DNA of 64,000 nucleotides from Thermotoga petrophila RKU-1 (GTDB taxonomy: Bacteria > Thermotogota > Thermotogae > Thermotogales > Thermotogaceae), in the NCBI RefSeq assembly GCF_000016785.1, contig NC_009486.1, forward strand, positions 558,001-622,000, read 5' to 3'. Both the position numbers and the translations under genes were made by a program. The notes below the pieces were generated by a model, which worked only from the letters and a program-made list of their open reading frames with translations, ran no database searches and had not been told where the DNA came from. Within the stretch, counting starts at the first letter, position 1, and every line of letters begins with the position of its first letter. Shown here in pieces: positions 40,243 to 47,734 of the stretch.

Positions 40243-40483
40243 TTTGGATCTTCCTCTTCATTCTCTCATACTCTTCTTCCGTGATTTCGCCACGGGCAAA
40301 CCTTTCCTTCAGTATCTCAAGAGCTCTATCAGTTCTTTCCACTCTTTCATGTCTTTCTCCTCCAAGCCACCTGAAGAGAAAGACAAAAAGAAACACCAGA
40401 ATAACTGCCCAGAAAATCATCATGATAACTCCTCCCCAGTTCCAGGGCCAGAAGCCCCAGCTCCAAAAACAGAATGGACACAT
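40235..40483 (-). CDS. SHOCT-domain small membrane protein
   Basis: An 82-residue protein. A Trp/Phe-rich N-terminus (MCPFCFWSWGFWPWNWGG, with a CPFC pair) precedes one membrane helix (VIMMIFWAVILVFLFVFLF). The cytosolic tail is a classic SHOCT hairpin, LEILKERFARGEITEEEYERMKRKI. SHOCT proteins are common in metal-resistance and envelope operons. It is the first gene of the copper operon, with GGAGG 8 nt before ATG. The N-terminal CxxC could be a metal site (inference). Confidence 0.75.
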   Translation of the reverse strand: MCPFCFWSWGFWPWNWGGVIMMIFWAVILVFLFVFLFRWLGGERHERVERTDRALEILKERFARGEITEEEYERMKRKIQNE

Positions 40484-40504
40484 CGTTGATTCCTCCTTTC
40501 AAAT

Positions 40505-40546
40505 TATGCTATACTAATTGTAGCATATTATGAAAGCCTAATTCAA
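40505..40546 (-). promoter_or_regulatory. copper operon promoter with overlapping palindrome
   Basis: Minus-strand TTGAAT (40541-40546), 18 bp, TACAAT (40517-40522). A 7-bp inverted repeat TATGCTA-N9-TAGCATA (40505-40527) covers the -10, the usual geometry for a repressor. It lies between the divergent copper operon and YHS gene and may control both. It is not a typical CsoR or CopY site. Confidence 0.55.
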
Positions 40547-40577
40547 GTCGAAATTTTCTAGCAAGGAGGTGGATTTT

Positions 40578-40757
40578 ATGAAAGTGAAGGATCCCGTCTG
40601 CGGAATGAAGATCGAAAAAGAAGAAGCGGCAGAAAAGATAGAGTACATGGGGAAAGAGTACTACTTCTGTTCTCAAGAGTGTGCTGAAAAGTTCAAAGAT
40701 AACCCGGAGCAGTATGCACACCAGAAAAACTCACACGGCCATGGATGCTGTCATTGA
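40578..40757 (+). CDS. YHS-domain metal-binding protein
   Basis: A 59-residue protein, nearly all one YHS domain (MKVKDPVCGMKIEKEEA, then YYFCSQECAEKFKDNPEQY), with the conserved cysteines for metal. The tail HGHGCCH adds further ligands. YHS domains occur alone or fused to copper ATPases; here it is divergent from the copper operon across one palindrome, so it probably shares its control and buffers or senses copper. Start ATG is 6 nt after AAGGAGGTG. Confidence 0.85.
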   Translation: MKVKDPVCGMKIEKEEAAEKIEYMGKEYYFCSQECAEKFKDNPEQYAHQKNSHGHGCCH

Positions 40758-40761
40758 TCAA

Positions 40762-40786
40762 AAAGGCGCCGTCCGGCGCCTTTTAT
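40762..40786. terminator. bidirectional terminator
   Basis: AAGGCGCCG TC CGGCGCCTT is a strong stem with TTTTATT on the plus side and TTTTTGATC on the minus side. It serves the converging YHS and aldo/keto reductase genes; the latter's stop lies within it. Confidence 0.85.
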
Positions 40787-41742
40787 TCATTCAGGATCTT
40801 TTCTATCTCTTCCATTACTTCATCTGTGAGTTTTTCTTTGATCTCGACTGCTTTCAGGTTCTCTTCGAGCTGTTCTGGTCTGCTCACTCCGAGAATGACA
40901 CTGCTGACGTTTTTGTTTTTCAAGATCCACGCGATGGCAAGCTGTGGAAGGCTCGCTCCGAGCTGGTCCGCTATATTCTGGAGTTTTCTGAGCTTTTCGA
41001 AGGTTTTTTCGTTGAGAAGACCTCCCTCTTCAAGCCACTTCCTCACCTGCGGGAACGTGGCAAGTCTTGAATTCTCTGGAATTCCGTTGTTGTATTTTCC
41101 AGAAAGAAGGCCAGACGCGAGAGGTGAATAAGTAGTCAGCCCCATGCCGTACTTTTCGTAGAGAGGTGCGTACTCCTTTTCCACCCTTTCTCTCACGAAC
41201 ATGTTGTACTGCGGTTGCTCCACGATGGGAGGCATGACGCCTAGTTCCTTACAAACCCTGTGCGCTTCCTCTATCTCCTTTGCACTCCACTCAGAGGTTC
41301 CCCAGTAGAGTGCAAGCCCTTCTCTCAAAATGTAGTCCATCGCGAAGACAACTTCTTCCATGGGAACGTTCGGATCGGGTCTGTGACAGTAGAGGATATC
41401 CACATAGTCCATCTGAAGCCTCTTCAAAGAGTTCCAGGTCCCCTCGAGAAGATGCTTCTTCGAAAGCCCCAGATCGTTCGGGCCACTTCCACCCCAGAAG
41501 ATCTTCGTGGAAACGACGAGGTCTTCTCTTCTGAAGTTCTTGAGTATTTTCCCAAGCATCGCCTCCGCTATTCCACCCGCATACGCCTCTGCCGTGTCGA
41601 AGAAGTTTATCCCACTGTTGAACGCTTTTTTCACAACCTCGGTGGCCATGTCCAGATCGAGTTGTTTTCCAAAAGTGAGCCACGATCCGAGTGAAAGTTC
41701 GCTGATCTTGATACCCCATTTTCCAACCTTCCTGTACTCCAT
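40783..41742 (-). CDS. aldo/keto reductase (voltage-gated K channel beta-like subgroup)
   Basis: A 319-residue TIM-barrel NADPH oxidoreductase. The catalytic Asp, Tyr, Lys and His can be placed in NFFDTAEAYAGG, VSTKIFWGG and DILYCHRPDP; SPLASGLLSGKY and LGVSRPEQLEENL are the coenzyme loops of the KvB-like subgroup. ATG at 41742 (third codon after the frame opening) is behind GAGGTG. It is last in a small operon with a Gfo/Idh/MocA dehydrogenase beside xyloglucan-type glycosidases, so a sugar or aldehyde substrate is likely. Confidence 0.87.
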   Translation of the reverse strand: MEYRKVGKWGIKISELSLGSWLTFGKQLDLDMATEVVKKAFNSGINFFDTAEAYAGGIAEAMLGKILKNFRREDLVVSTKIFWGGSGPNDLGLSKKHLLEGTWNSLKRLQMDYVDILYCHRPDPNVPMEEVVFAMDYILREGLALYWGTSEWSAKEIEEAHRVCKELGVMPPIVEQPQYNMFVRERVEKEYAPLYEKYGMGLTTYSPLASGLLSGKYNNGIPENSRLATFPQVRKWLEEGGLLNEKTFEKLRKLQNIADQLGASLPQLAIAWILKNKNVSSVILGVSRPEQLEENLKAVEIKEKLTDEVMEEIEKILNE

Positions 41743-41755
41743 AAACAGCACCTCC

Positions 41756-42733
41756 TCACAGCAGACTGGAAACAGACACCCTGTTTCCCTGAGATCTCAC
41801 ACATGCTTCTATGAAGGCAAGATCCTTCAGCGCCTCGAGAGGATCTCCCAGATCGTTTCTCTTTTCTCCCATGATCACACGGTAGAAATCCTCGAATTCT
41901 CTCTGATAACTATCCTGATGGGGAACTTCTATCTCTTCTCCGTTCAGGACTATTCTGTCCCAGAATATTTCCATTCTTCCTTTCGTTCCAACGATCTCGA
42001 ACCTGTCGTCTCCTCTCAGAGAATAGGAAACCGTGTAATTTCCAACAACACCGCTTTCAAACTCAAAAATCGAAGAAAGAAAATCCATTCCGCCAAGGAG
42101 TGGGGAGATATCCTTTGCGATGGCAGAAACCCACGCTATCTCACCAAAGATCAGTCTCATCGCCGCCACATGATGTACGCCTCCGTCCGAGAGAAAACCC
42201 CCGATGTGTTTTGGGTTCTTTCTCCAGTCGGTGTGAACGTATTTGTTGTTTTCGTCCATTCCCACCCAGATCTGCCAGCTCATGAAAACAGGATCACCTA
42301 TCGACCCGCTCTCAACCAGTTCTTTTGCCTTCCAGAACGCTGGAACGTGTCTGAAATTTTCCGCGATGTAGACTGTTTTTTCAGACTTTTTTGACAACTC
42401 GACAACTTTCTTTCCCGTTTCTACGTCCGTTGAAATGGGTTTTTCACAGATCACATGGACTCCTTTTTGAAGGGCCTTTTCAATGAACGAGAGGTTCAAT
42501 TCAACGGGAAGTGTGAGGTCGACCGCGTCAACAAGACCAGAATCCAAAAGTTCCTCGTATCTATCGAAAACAACAGGATTTCCGACCATTTTCGCGAACT
42601 CTTCAGCGTGAGACTTCGTTCTACTCGTGACAGCCGTGATCTCAAAGAGATGGGAAAGGTTCTTCAGAGCAGGAAGGTGCAGCTCTCGAGCGGCGATTCC
42701 ACACCCCACAACACCCAATCTGATCTTTCTCAA
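41756..42733 (-). CDS. Gfo/Idh/MocA-family oxidoreductase
   Basis: About 325 residues. The N-terminal Rossmann fold starts LGVVGCGIAARELHLPAL, contains the family motif CEKPIST (catalytic Lys) and the alpha/beta domain has LSDGGVHHVAAMRL with the active-site Asp and His. Such enzymes oxidise or epimerise sugars and inositols with NAD(P). The frame starts at GTG 42742, but TTG 42733 is better spaced from AAGGTG; both are possible. It is encoded just upstream of the aldo/keto reductase and adjoins genes for galactoside and xyloside degradation. Confidence 0.85.
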   Translation of the reverse strand: MRKIRLGVVGCGIAARELHLPALKNLSHLFEITAVTSRTKSHAEEFAKMVGNPVVFDRYEELLDSGLVDAVDLTLPVELNLSFIEKALQKGVHVICEKPISTDVETGKKVVELSKKSEKTVYIAENFRHVPAFWKAKELVESGSIGDPVFMSWQIWVGMDENNKYVHTDWRKNPKHIGGFLSDGGVHHVAAMRLIFGEIAWVSAIAKDISPLLGGMDFLSSIFEFESGVVGNYTVSYSLRGDDRFEIVGTKGRMEIFWDRIVLNGEEIEVPHQDSYQREFEDFYRVIMGEKRNDLGDPLEALKDLAFIEACVRSQGNRVSVSSLL

Positions 42734-42792
42734 AGGCTTCACCTTCTTTCATGTGGTTTCCGAATACATTATAGTTTGAAAATGTTTTCATT

Positions 42793-43284
42793 TCAATGTT
42801 CAGTGAAGACGTCGATCCAGGGTTTTTCAAATGAAAAAGCGGTGTAGAAGATTATGGAGATGATGAAAAGTACAACTATCACTGTTTTGAAATCTGTTCC
42901 GAGAGAATTTCTTTCCAGATTTCTCTCGAAAATTTCCGACAGGATCGCAGCAAGGAAGGTTACCACAAAAGCCCAGGAAAGATCCACAGCAAGCGATTCG
43001 ATGTGTCCAAAGAACACAGGAAGCATGTACCAGATGAGCACTATGAACCAGGGAAGAAGAACTGTTGATAGGATACGAGGATACCAGAACCCGTGTTTTT
43101 TCTTTGCGAAGAAATACTCGATGATATTCGTGAAAAAGTACGCCCAGAAGCCGATCTTGAGATGTTCAAAGACAGACTCGTCAACTCCACAGATGGGCTT
43201 TAAGAATTCCCAGCCGGAGAGTTCGTAGCCAAAGTGAAGAACAGCGTAGATACCCAGAAAGATCAAAGCCTTCCAGAGCATCAT
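42793..43284 (-). CDS. multi-span membrane protein of unknown function
   Basis: A 163-residue protein with about five hydrophobic helices (WKALIFLGIYAVLHFGYELS, FWAYFFTNIIEYFFA, ILSTVLLPWFIVLIWYMLPVFF, AFVVTFLAAILSEIF, TVIVVLFIISIIFYTAF) and a conserved-looking CGVDESVFEHLKIGF between the first two. It resembles DUF6512-type proteins. ATG at 43284 behind GGGGGTGTG is preferred to the frame opening at 43311. It stands alone between the sugar oxidoreductases and the galactosidase operon; function unknown. Confidence 0.7.
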   Translation of the reverse strand: MMLWKALIFLGIYAVLHFGYELSGWEFLKPICGVDESVFEHLKIGFWAYFFTNIIEYFFAKKKHGFWYPRILSTVLLPWFIVLIWYMLPVFFGHIESLAVDLSWAFVVTFLAAILSEIFERNLERNSLGTDFKTVIVVLFIISIIFYTAFSFEKPWIDVFTEH

Positions 43285-43325
43285 CACACCCCCTATACGA
43301 AGCTTGTACAAATTCTAACACCAGA

Positions 43326-43350
43326 ACAAAAAAGGGCGGAAATCCGCCCT
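43326..43350 (-). terminator. terminator of the galactosidase operon
   Basis: Minus-strand GGGCGGA TT TCCGCCC hairpin followed by TTTTTTG, 27 nt beyond the GH42 stop. Confidence 0.85.
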
Positions 43351-43376
43351 TGAACACACTACTGTTGGTAAAACTC

Positions 43377-45395
43377 TCACTCTTTCAGAAGGATCAAGAC
43401 ATCGAGCGGTTGCAGTCTTGCCTTTTTTTCATACAAATTTCCTTTGATCAGATCCCTGAACGTTCCTTCCGGCAAGTCAACGATCTGCGGTTCATGAGAG
43501 TGATTGAAGAGAAAGTAGAAGGTCTTCTCTCCTTTGACTTTCTTTATCACCTCTACACCATCTGGCGGTGTGATCTCTGCTCTGAGATTGTGTTCTCTCT
43601 CTATGAACTTCACAAGATCCCATACAAGATCGAAAGACGCGGAAGAACCTACGTAGTAAACCCATCCACCACCGTATCTGTTTCTCAACACGGCAGGTTC
43701 GTTCATGTAATAGTCCCTTCCAAATCTTCCGAGCACTTCCGCTGTGGTGGTTTTTATGTAGTCAAACACCAAACTACACTCGTACCTTTTGCCAAACATC
43801 AAGATTTCGTTTTTCTCCTCAGGTGGCAAAGCATCTATTTCTTCCACATAGCCCCCCATAAGATCGCGAAGATAACCTGGATAACCTCCCAGAACAACCT
43901 GATCGTCTTCATCGACAATACCGCTCATTGTTGTGAGGATCAAGATTCCTCCGTTCGAGACGTAATCTTTCAGCTTCCGTGCAAGTTCTTCGTCCACCAT
44001 GTAAAGCGCCGGAGCAACGATGATCCTGTATCCCTCAAAATTCTGATCTTTACCAACAACATCGACTCCAAGGCCGGTTTTCACAAGTGCCTTGAAATAC
44101 TTTTCTGCTTCGTTCAGGTACTTGAAGTCTATGTTCGGTGTCAGAGTGTCTTCCATCGCCCACCAGCTTTCCCAGTCGAAAAGAAGAGCAGTCTGTGAGA
44201 CAACCCTTGTGTCGAGAATATCCGATAAGGACTTTATCTCTTCTCCCACTCTTTTCACTTCTTGAAAGACCCTTGTGTTCGGACTGTCGACATGCGTGAT
44301 AACAGCCCCGTGGAATTTTTCTACTCCTCCCTTTGATTGTCTCAGCTGAAAGAACATGAGAGTCTCTGCACCGTGAGCGAGAGCGTGATAACTCCAGAGC
44401 CTCATCTCTCCTGGTCTTTTCTGGGGATTGTACCATCTCCAGCACGCCTGCGAAGGAGACTGTTCCATTAGGACGAAGGGTTTTCCTTCTTTCAAACCGC
44501 GTATCAGAGAGTGTCTCAAAGAAATCACGGAGAAATCTTCTTTGTAACCGGGATAGTTGTCCCATGCTGCAACGTCCATATGATTCGCCCATTCGAAATA
44601 GTTCCACTCCTTGAAAGTTGCCGCAATCAGATTCGTGGTGACGGGTATGTCTGGAGTGTGTTTCTTTATTGCCCTGTATTCCTCCAGGAAACACTCGAGC
44701 ATACTCTGTGTCATGAAGCGTCTGTAATCCAGATAAAGTTCCGGAAGAACAGATTGATACCTGTCCTTTCTCCAGAAGAGAACACTTCTCGTTGTTGGAA
44801 CAGGAATCTCTTCCCAGGCGGTGAAGGTCTGGGACCAGAAACGCGTGTTCCATCTTCTGTTCAATTCATCGAGTGTGCCGTACTTTTCCTTCAACCAATT
44901 CTGAAACTTCCCCCTGCAGATATCACAGTAGCAGTAGTTCAAATATTCGTTGTTCACGTGCCAAAGAACGAGAGCAGGGTGATCCTTGAAATGTTCTGCG
45001 AGTTTCTCTGCGATGTTTCTTGCAAAATATCTGTACTTCTCACTGTTGGGACAAAAGTTCTGTCTGCCTCCCTTCTCTCGCTTTACACCGTTCACGTCTG
45101 TGAGAAGGATTTCAGGGTATTTCTGCGTCATCCAGTGAGGGGGAGCGGATGTGGGAGTTGCAAGACAGACATAGATACCTTCTTTGTACAGACGATCCAT
45201 CACTTTTTCGAAGAACGAAAAATCGTAAGTGTTCTCGTCTGGTTGGATAAGACTCCATGAGAAAACCCCGAGGGTGACCACGTTGATACCTGCTTCTTTG
45301 AACATCCTGATATCTCTTTCGAACGTTTCCTCGTCCCACTGTTCCGGGTAGTAGTCTCCTCCGTACCAGATCACAGGAAGTTTCGGATTTACCAC
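43377..45395 (-). CDS. GH42 beta-galactosidase
   Basis: A 672-residue family 42 glycoside hydrolase. The acid/base is Glu150 in WHVNNEYLNYC and the nucleophile Glu311 in LMEQSPSQ. The structural zinc cluster is complete (Cys115, Cys155, Cys157, Cys160), as in thermophilic GH42 enzymes. The C-terminal glutamine-amidotransferase-like trimerisation domain (from about 390) and a small beta domain follow. There is no signal peptide, so it acts on imported oligosaccharides, releasing galactose. It follows the oligosaccharide-binding protein in an operon. GTG start behind GGAGGTGA. Confidence 0.93.
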   Translation of the reverse strand: MVNPKLPVIWYGGDYYPEQWDEETFERDIRMFKEAGINVVTLGVFSWSLIQPDENTYDFSFFEKVMDRLYKEGIYVCLATPTSAPPHWMTQKYPEILLTDVNGVKREKGGRQNFCPNSEKYRYFARNIAEKLAEHFKDHPALVLWHVNNEYLNYCYCDICRGKFQNWLKEKYGTLDELNRRWNTRFWSQTFTAWEEIPVPTTRSVLFWRKDRYQSVLPELYLDYRRFMTQSMLECFLEEYRAIKKHTPDIPVTTNLIAATFKEWNYFEWANHMDVAAWDNYPGYKEDFSVISLRHSLIRGLKEGKPFVLMEQSPSQACWRWYNPQKRPGEMRLWSYHALAHGAETLMFFQLRQSKGGVEKFHGAVITHVDSPNTRVFQEVKRVGEEIKSLSDILDTRVVSQTALLFDWESWWAMEDTLTPNIDFKYLNEAEKYFKALVKTGLGVDVVGKDQNFEGYRIIVAPALYMVDEELARKLKDYVSNGGILILTTMSGIVDEDDQVVLGGYPGYLRDLMGGYVEEIDALPPEEKNEILMFGKRYECSLVFDYIKTTTAEVLGRFGRDYYMNEPAVLRNRYGGGWVYYVGSSASFDLVWDLVKFIEREHNLRAEITPPDGVEVIKKVKGEKTFYFLFNHSHEPQIVDLPEGTFRDLIKGNLYEKKARLQPLDVLILLKE

Positions 45396-45409
45396 CCACG
45401 TTCACCTCC

Positions 45410-45434
45410 AAAAAACCCCGGCGATCGCCGGGGC
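45410..45434 (-). terminator. hairpin between the binding-protein and galactosidase genes
   Basis: Minus-strand CCCCGGCGATCGCCGGGG is self-complementary over 18 nt and followed by TTTTTTGG. It sits immediately after the binding-protein stop. It is probably a partial terminator that gives more binding protein than enzyme. Confidence 0.75.
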
Positions 45435-45438
45435 TTTC

Positions 45439-47415
45439 TCATTTCTGTTCTATGTAGAATTGTATCGGCATGGCGTTCCATGGACTGAAGAACGGCGTTG
45501 CCGTCACCAGTTCCTCCGGTACGTTCTTGAAGTTGTTCTTAACGATGGCAGGAGATATATCTTCGCCCACTGTTCCTATCATCCAGAGATTTTCCCTGTG
45601 GATCTTCGTTACTTCTTTCATGAGTTCCTTGATCTTTTCAGGATCGGAAGTGTTTTGAATCTCCTTCCATACGTCGAGTAGCTTTTCGAGAGTCTCCTTT
45701 ATACCCTCGGGTGGAACGATCGCATCTTCCTGCTGTAGATATTCCTTCAGAGATTCTTCTCCTTCAAGGTAAGAACCAGCCCAATCAGCCCAGCCAATGT
45801 ACCACGCGGAAGCGTACTCCGTGCTTCCAGGAATGATCCACAGGGGATCCACAAGGGGCTGACTTGCCCTGTCCATCACCCAAGCCTGTGCATCGAAATC
45901 GTGTGCACTGAGCCTCGAATCATAGAGTGACCTTTCGAGGTTTTCGATTTCGACCCACACACCTATCTGTTTCCAGTATTCTTTCACCATCGTCCAGACA
46001 TCAACGTGGGTCTGACCAGTGACCTGTACGGTGAATCTCAGAGGTTTTCCATTGGGAAGAAGTCTGTACTCGTGCTTGCTGTTCCACTTCAGTCCCATTT
46101 CGTCGAGGAGTTTGTTTGCTCTGTCTGGATCATACTCCACATACGCCTTCTCCCATTCGGGATCGTAGTACGGAGATCCACTCACGAACGAGGCTTGCCT
46201 TGGTTCTGCGAGTCCGTTGAAGAGAATCTCGTTGATCTCCTCTCTGTTGATAGCAAGTGAAAGCGCCTGTCTGAATCTCACATCCCTGAAAACTTCTCCG
46301 AGTACAGGATCTGGTGGATCGGAGATGTTCAGCATCACCATGCTCACGGATCCATTGTCGGTTTTCCATCTCAAAACCTTGTAACCACCGCTCTTGGCGT
46401 TTTCGAGAAGAAGCGGCAAAACACCCGGGCCGGGTCCCAGAAGACCAATGTGCCTCCACTGCATATCGATTTCTCCGGAGATTGCTTTCAACATGATAAC
46501 CTCACTACTTTGAACGTATTCGTGTCTGATCCTATCGATGTAAGGCAGTTGATTCCCTTCGATGTCAACCGCCCAGAAGTATGGATTTCTCTCGAGTATG
46601 TAGAACTGTTCTGTTGGATCTGTGATGGGTTTCCAGGGTGTCAAAACGGGCAGATCAAGACTTTCGAGAAAATCACTTTTGTCATTGAAAAGATCTACCC
46701 ATGTGTTGTGAACACCCTCAACCATTTTCTTTTCGATCTCTTCCATAGGGGTGTAATTTGGGTGGAATTGCTTCAAGAAATGTTTGGGAGAGCCTGTGAA
46801 TCCTCTGTTCGCCACCTGAAGCAGAAACAGAGCGTACGGTTGTTTGAACACGAATTTCACCGTGTAGGGATCAGGAGCTTCCACCCTGTCGAGAAGTCTG
46901 TACCAGGCGGGTTTCGCAGGGGTGAGTTCATCGTTCCCCAGTATATCGTCGACCCAGAAAAGGATATCTTCGGAAGTGTAGGGATGACCATCGGACCACT
47001 TCATGCCTTCTCTGAGATGAAAGACATATACTTTTCCATTTTCAAGTATGTCCCAGCTTTTCGCTACTCCCGGTACAAACTTCTCTCCGTTCTTGTCCCA
47101 GAACACAAGACTCGCTTGGTTGATCCTGGGAATACCCCACCTGTCAGAAGGCCCTTTCCAGACTCTCCTCCAGGTGCCACCGTACTGTCCTACACTTTCC
47201 TCAGGAACTACAACAAGAGGTTCCTTTGGAAGCCTCTGCTCGACCGGTGGGAGCTTTCCTTGTTTCACAAGTTCGGCAAGCATGGGTGCCTCGTTGAACT
47301 TTTCAATCTTTTTACCCGTGGCTTTGTAGTAGTCTTCAGGTGTTGCGTAGACACTCCAGGAAAGACCAATCACAATGAACAATGAGACCAGCAGAAAAAC
47401 AAAGACTTTCCTCAT
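45439..47415 (-). CDS. ABC oligosaccharide/peptide-type solute-binding protein
   Basis: The 658-residue exported binding protein belongs to the DppA/OppA-like class used by Thermotoga for oligosaccharides. A signal peptide ends near YATPEDYY. Family features are the lobe with VAKSWDILENGKVYVFHLREGMKWSDGHP and the later AINREEINEILFNGLAEPRQ. It sits with GH42, GH31 and GH29 enzymes, so a xyloglucan-type oligosaccharide is the likely ligand (inference). No permease or ATPase gene accompanies it in this window. ATG at 47415 is behind AAAGGGGGTG. Confidence 0.9.
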   Translation of the reverse strand: MRKVFVFLLVSLFIVIGLSWSVYATPEDYYKATGKKIEKFNEAPMLAELVKQGKLPPVEQRLPKEPLVVVPEESVGQYGGTWRRVWKGPSDRWGIPRINQASLVFWDKNGEKFVPGVAKSWDILENGKVYVFHLREGMKWSDGHPYTSEDILFWVDDILGNDELTPAKPAWYRLLDRVEAPDPYTVKFVFKQPYALFLLQVANRGFTGSPKHFLKQFHPNYTPMEEIEKKMVEGVHNTWVDLFNDKSDFLESLDLPVLTPWKPITDPTEQFYILERNPYFWAVDIEGNQLPYIDRIRHEYVQSSEVIMLKAISGEIDMQWRHIGLLGPGPGVLPLLLENAKSGGYKVLRWKTDNGSVSMVMLNISDPPDPVLGEVFRDVRFRQALSLAINREEINEILFNGLAEPRQASFVSGSPYYDPEWEKAYVEYDPDRANKLLDEMGLKWNSKHEYRLLPNGKPLRFTVQVTGQTHVDVWTMVKEYWKQIGVWVEIENLERSLYDSRLSAHDFDAQAWVMDRASQPLVDPLWIIPGSTEYASAWYIGWADWAGSYLEGEESLKEYLQQEDAIVPPEGIKETLEKLLDVWKEIQNTSDPEKIKELMKEVTKIHRENLWMIGTVGEDISPAIVKNNFKNVPEELVTATPFFSPWNAMPIQFYIEQK

Positions 47416-47421
47416 GAACAC

Positions 47422-47734
47422 ACCCCCTTTGATGAATGTTTTTATTTTTTCCTCTAAAGAACTTTCTTCGTTATTATACTACCACCACTGTACAAAGAGA
47501 ACCAAACACGAAAAAATCCGATTTTCTGGAATTATTCACAACTATCGATAAATATCGATTTTTAGCGTCAATTTTCTCACCTGAAACTGTATTTCCTAAT
47601 TTGAAAAAGCATTCAGGAAAGACTCTCGACGTTAATCTTCTATAATTCGCTGGTATCTGGTTTCAGAGGAATTATTCAAACTCTGCGTGAAAACAGTTTC
47701 ATGATAATCTTAGTTCAAAAGGAGGTGGGCCAAG
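47422..47734. promoter_or_regulatory. divergent promoter region of the glycan genes
   Basis: Minus-strand TATAAT at 47473-47478 suits the binding-protein operon. Plus-strand TATAAT at 47641-47646 suits the alpha-xylosidase; neither has a good -35, which suggests an activator. Candidate operators are the repeated TATCGAT around 47543-47559 and the inverted repeat TGAAA-ACAG-TTTCA at 47688-47701 between the plus promoter and its gene. No ORF seen. Confidence 0.45.
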
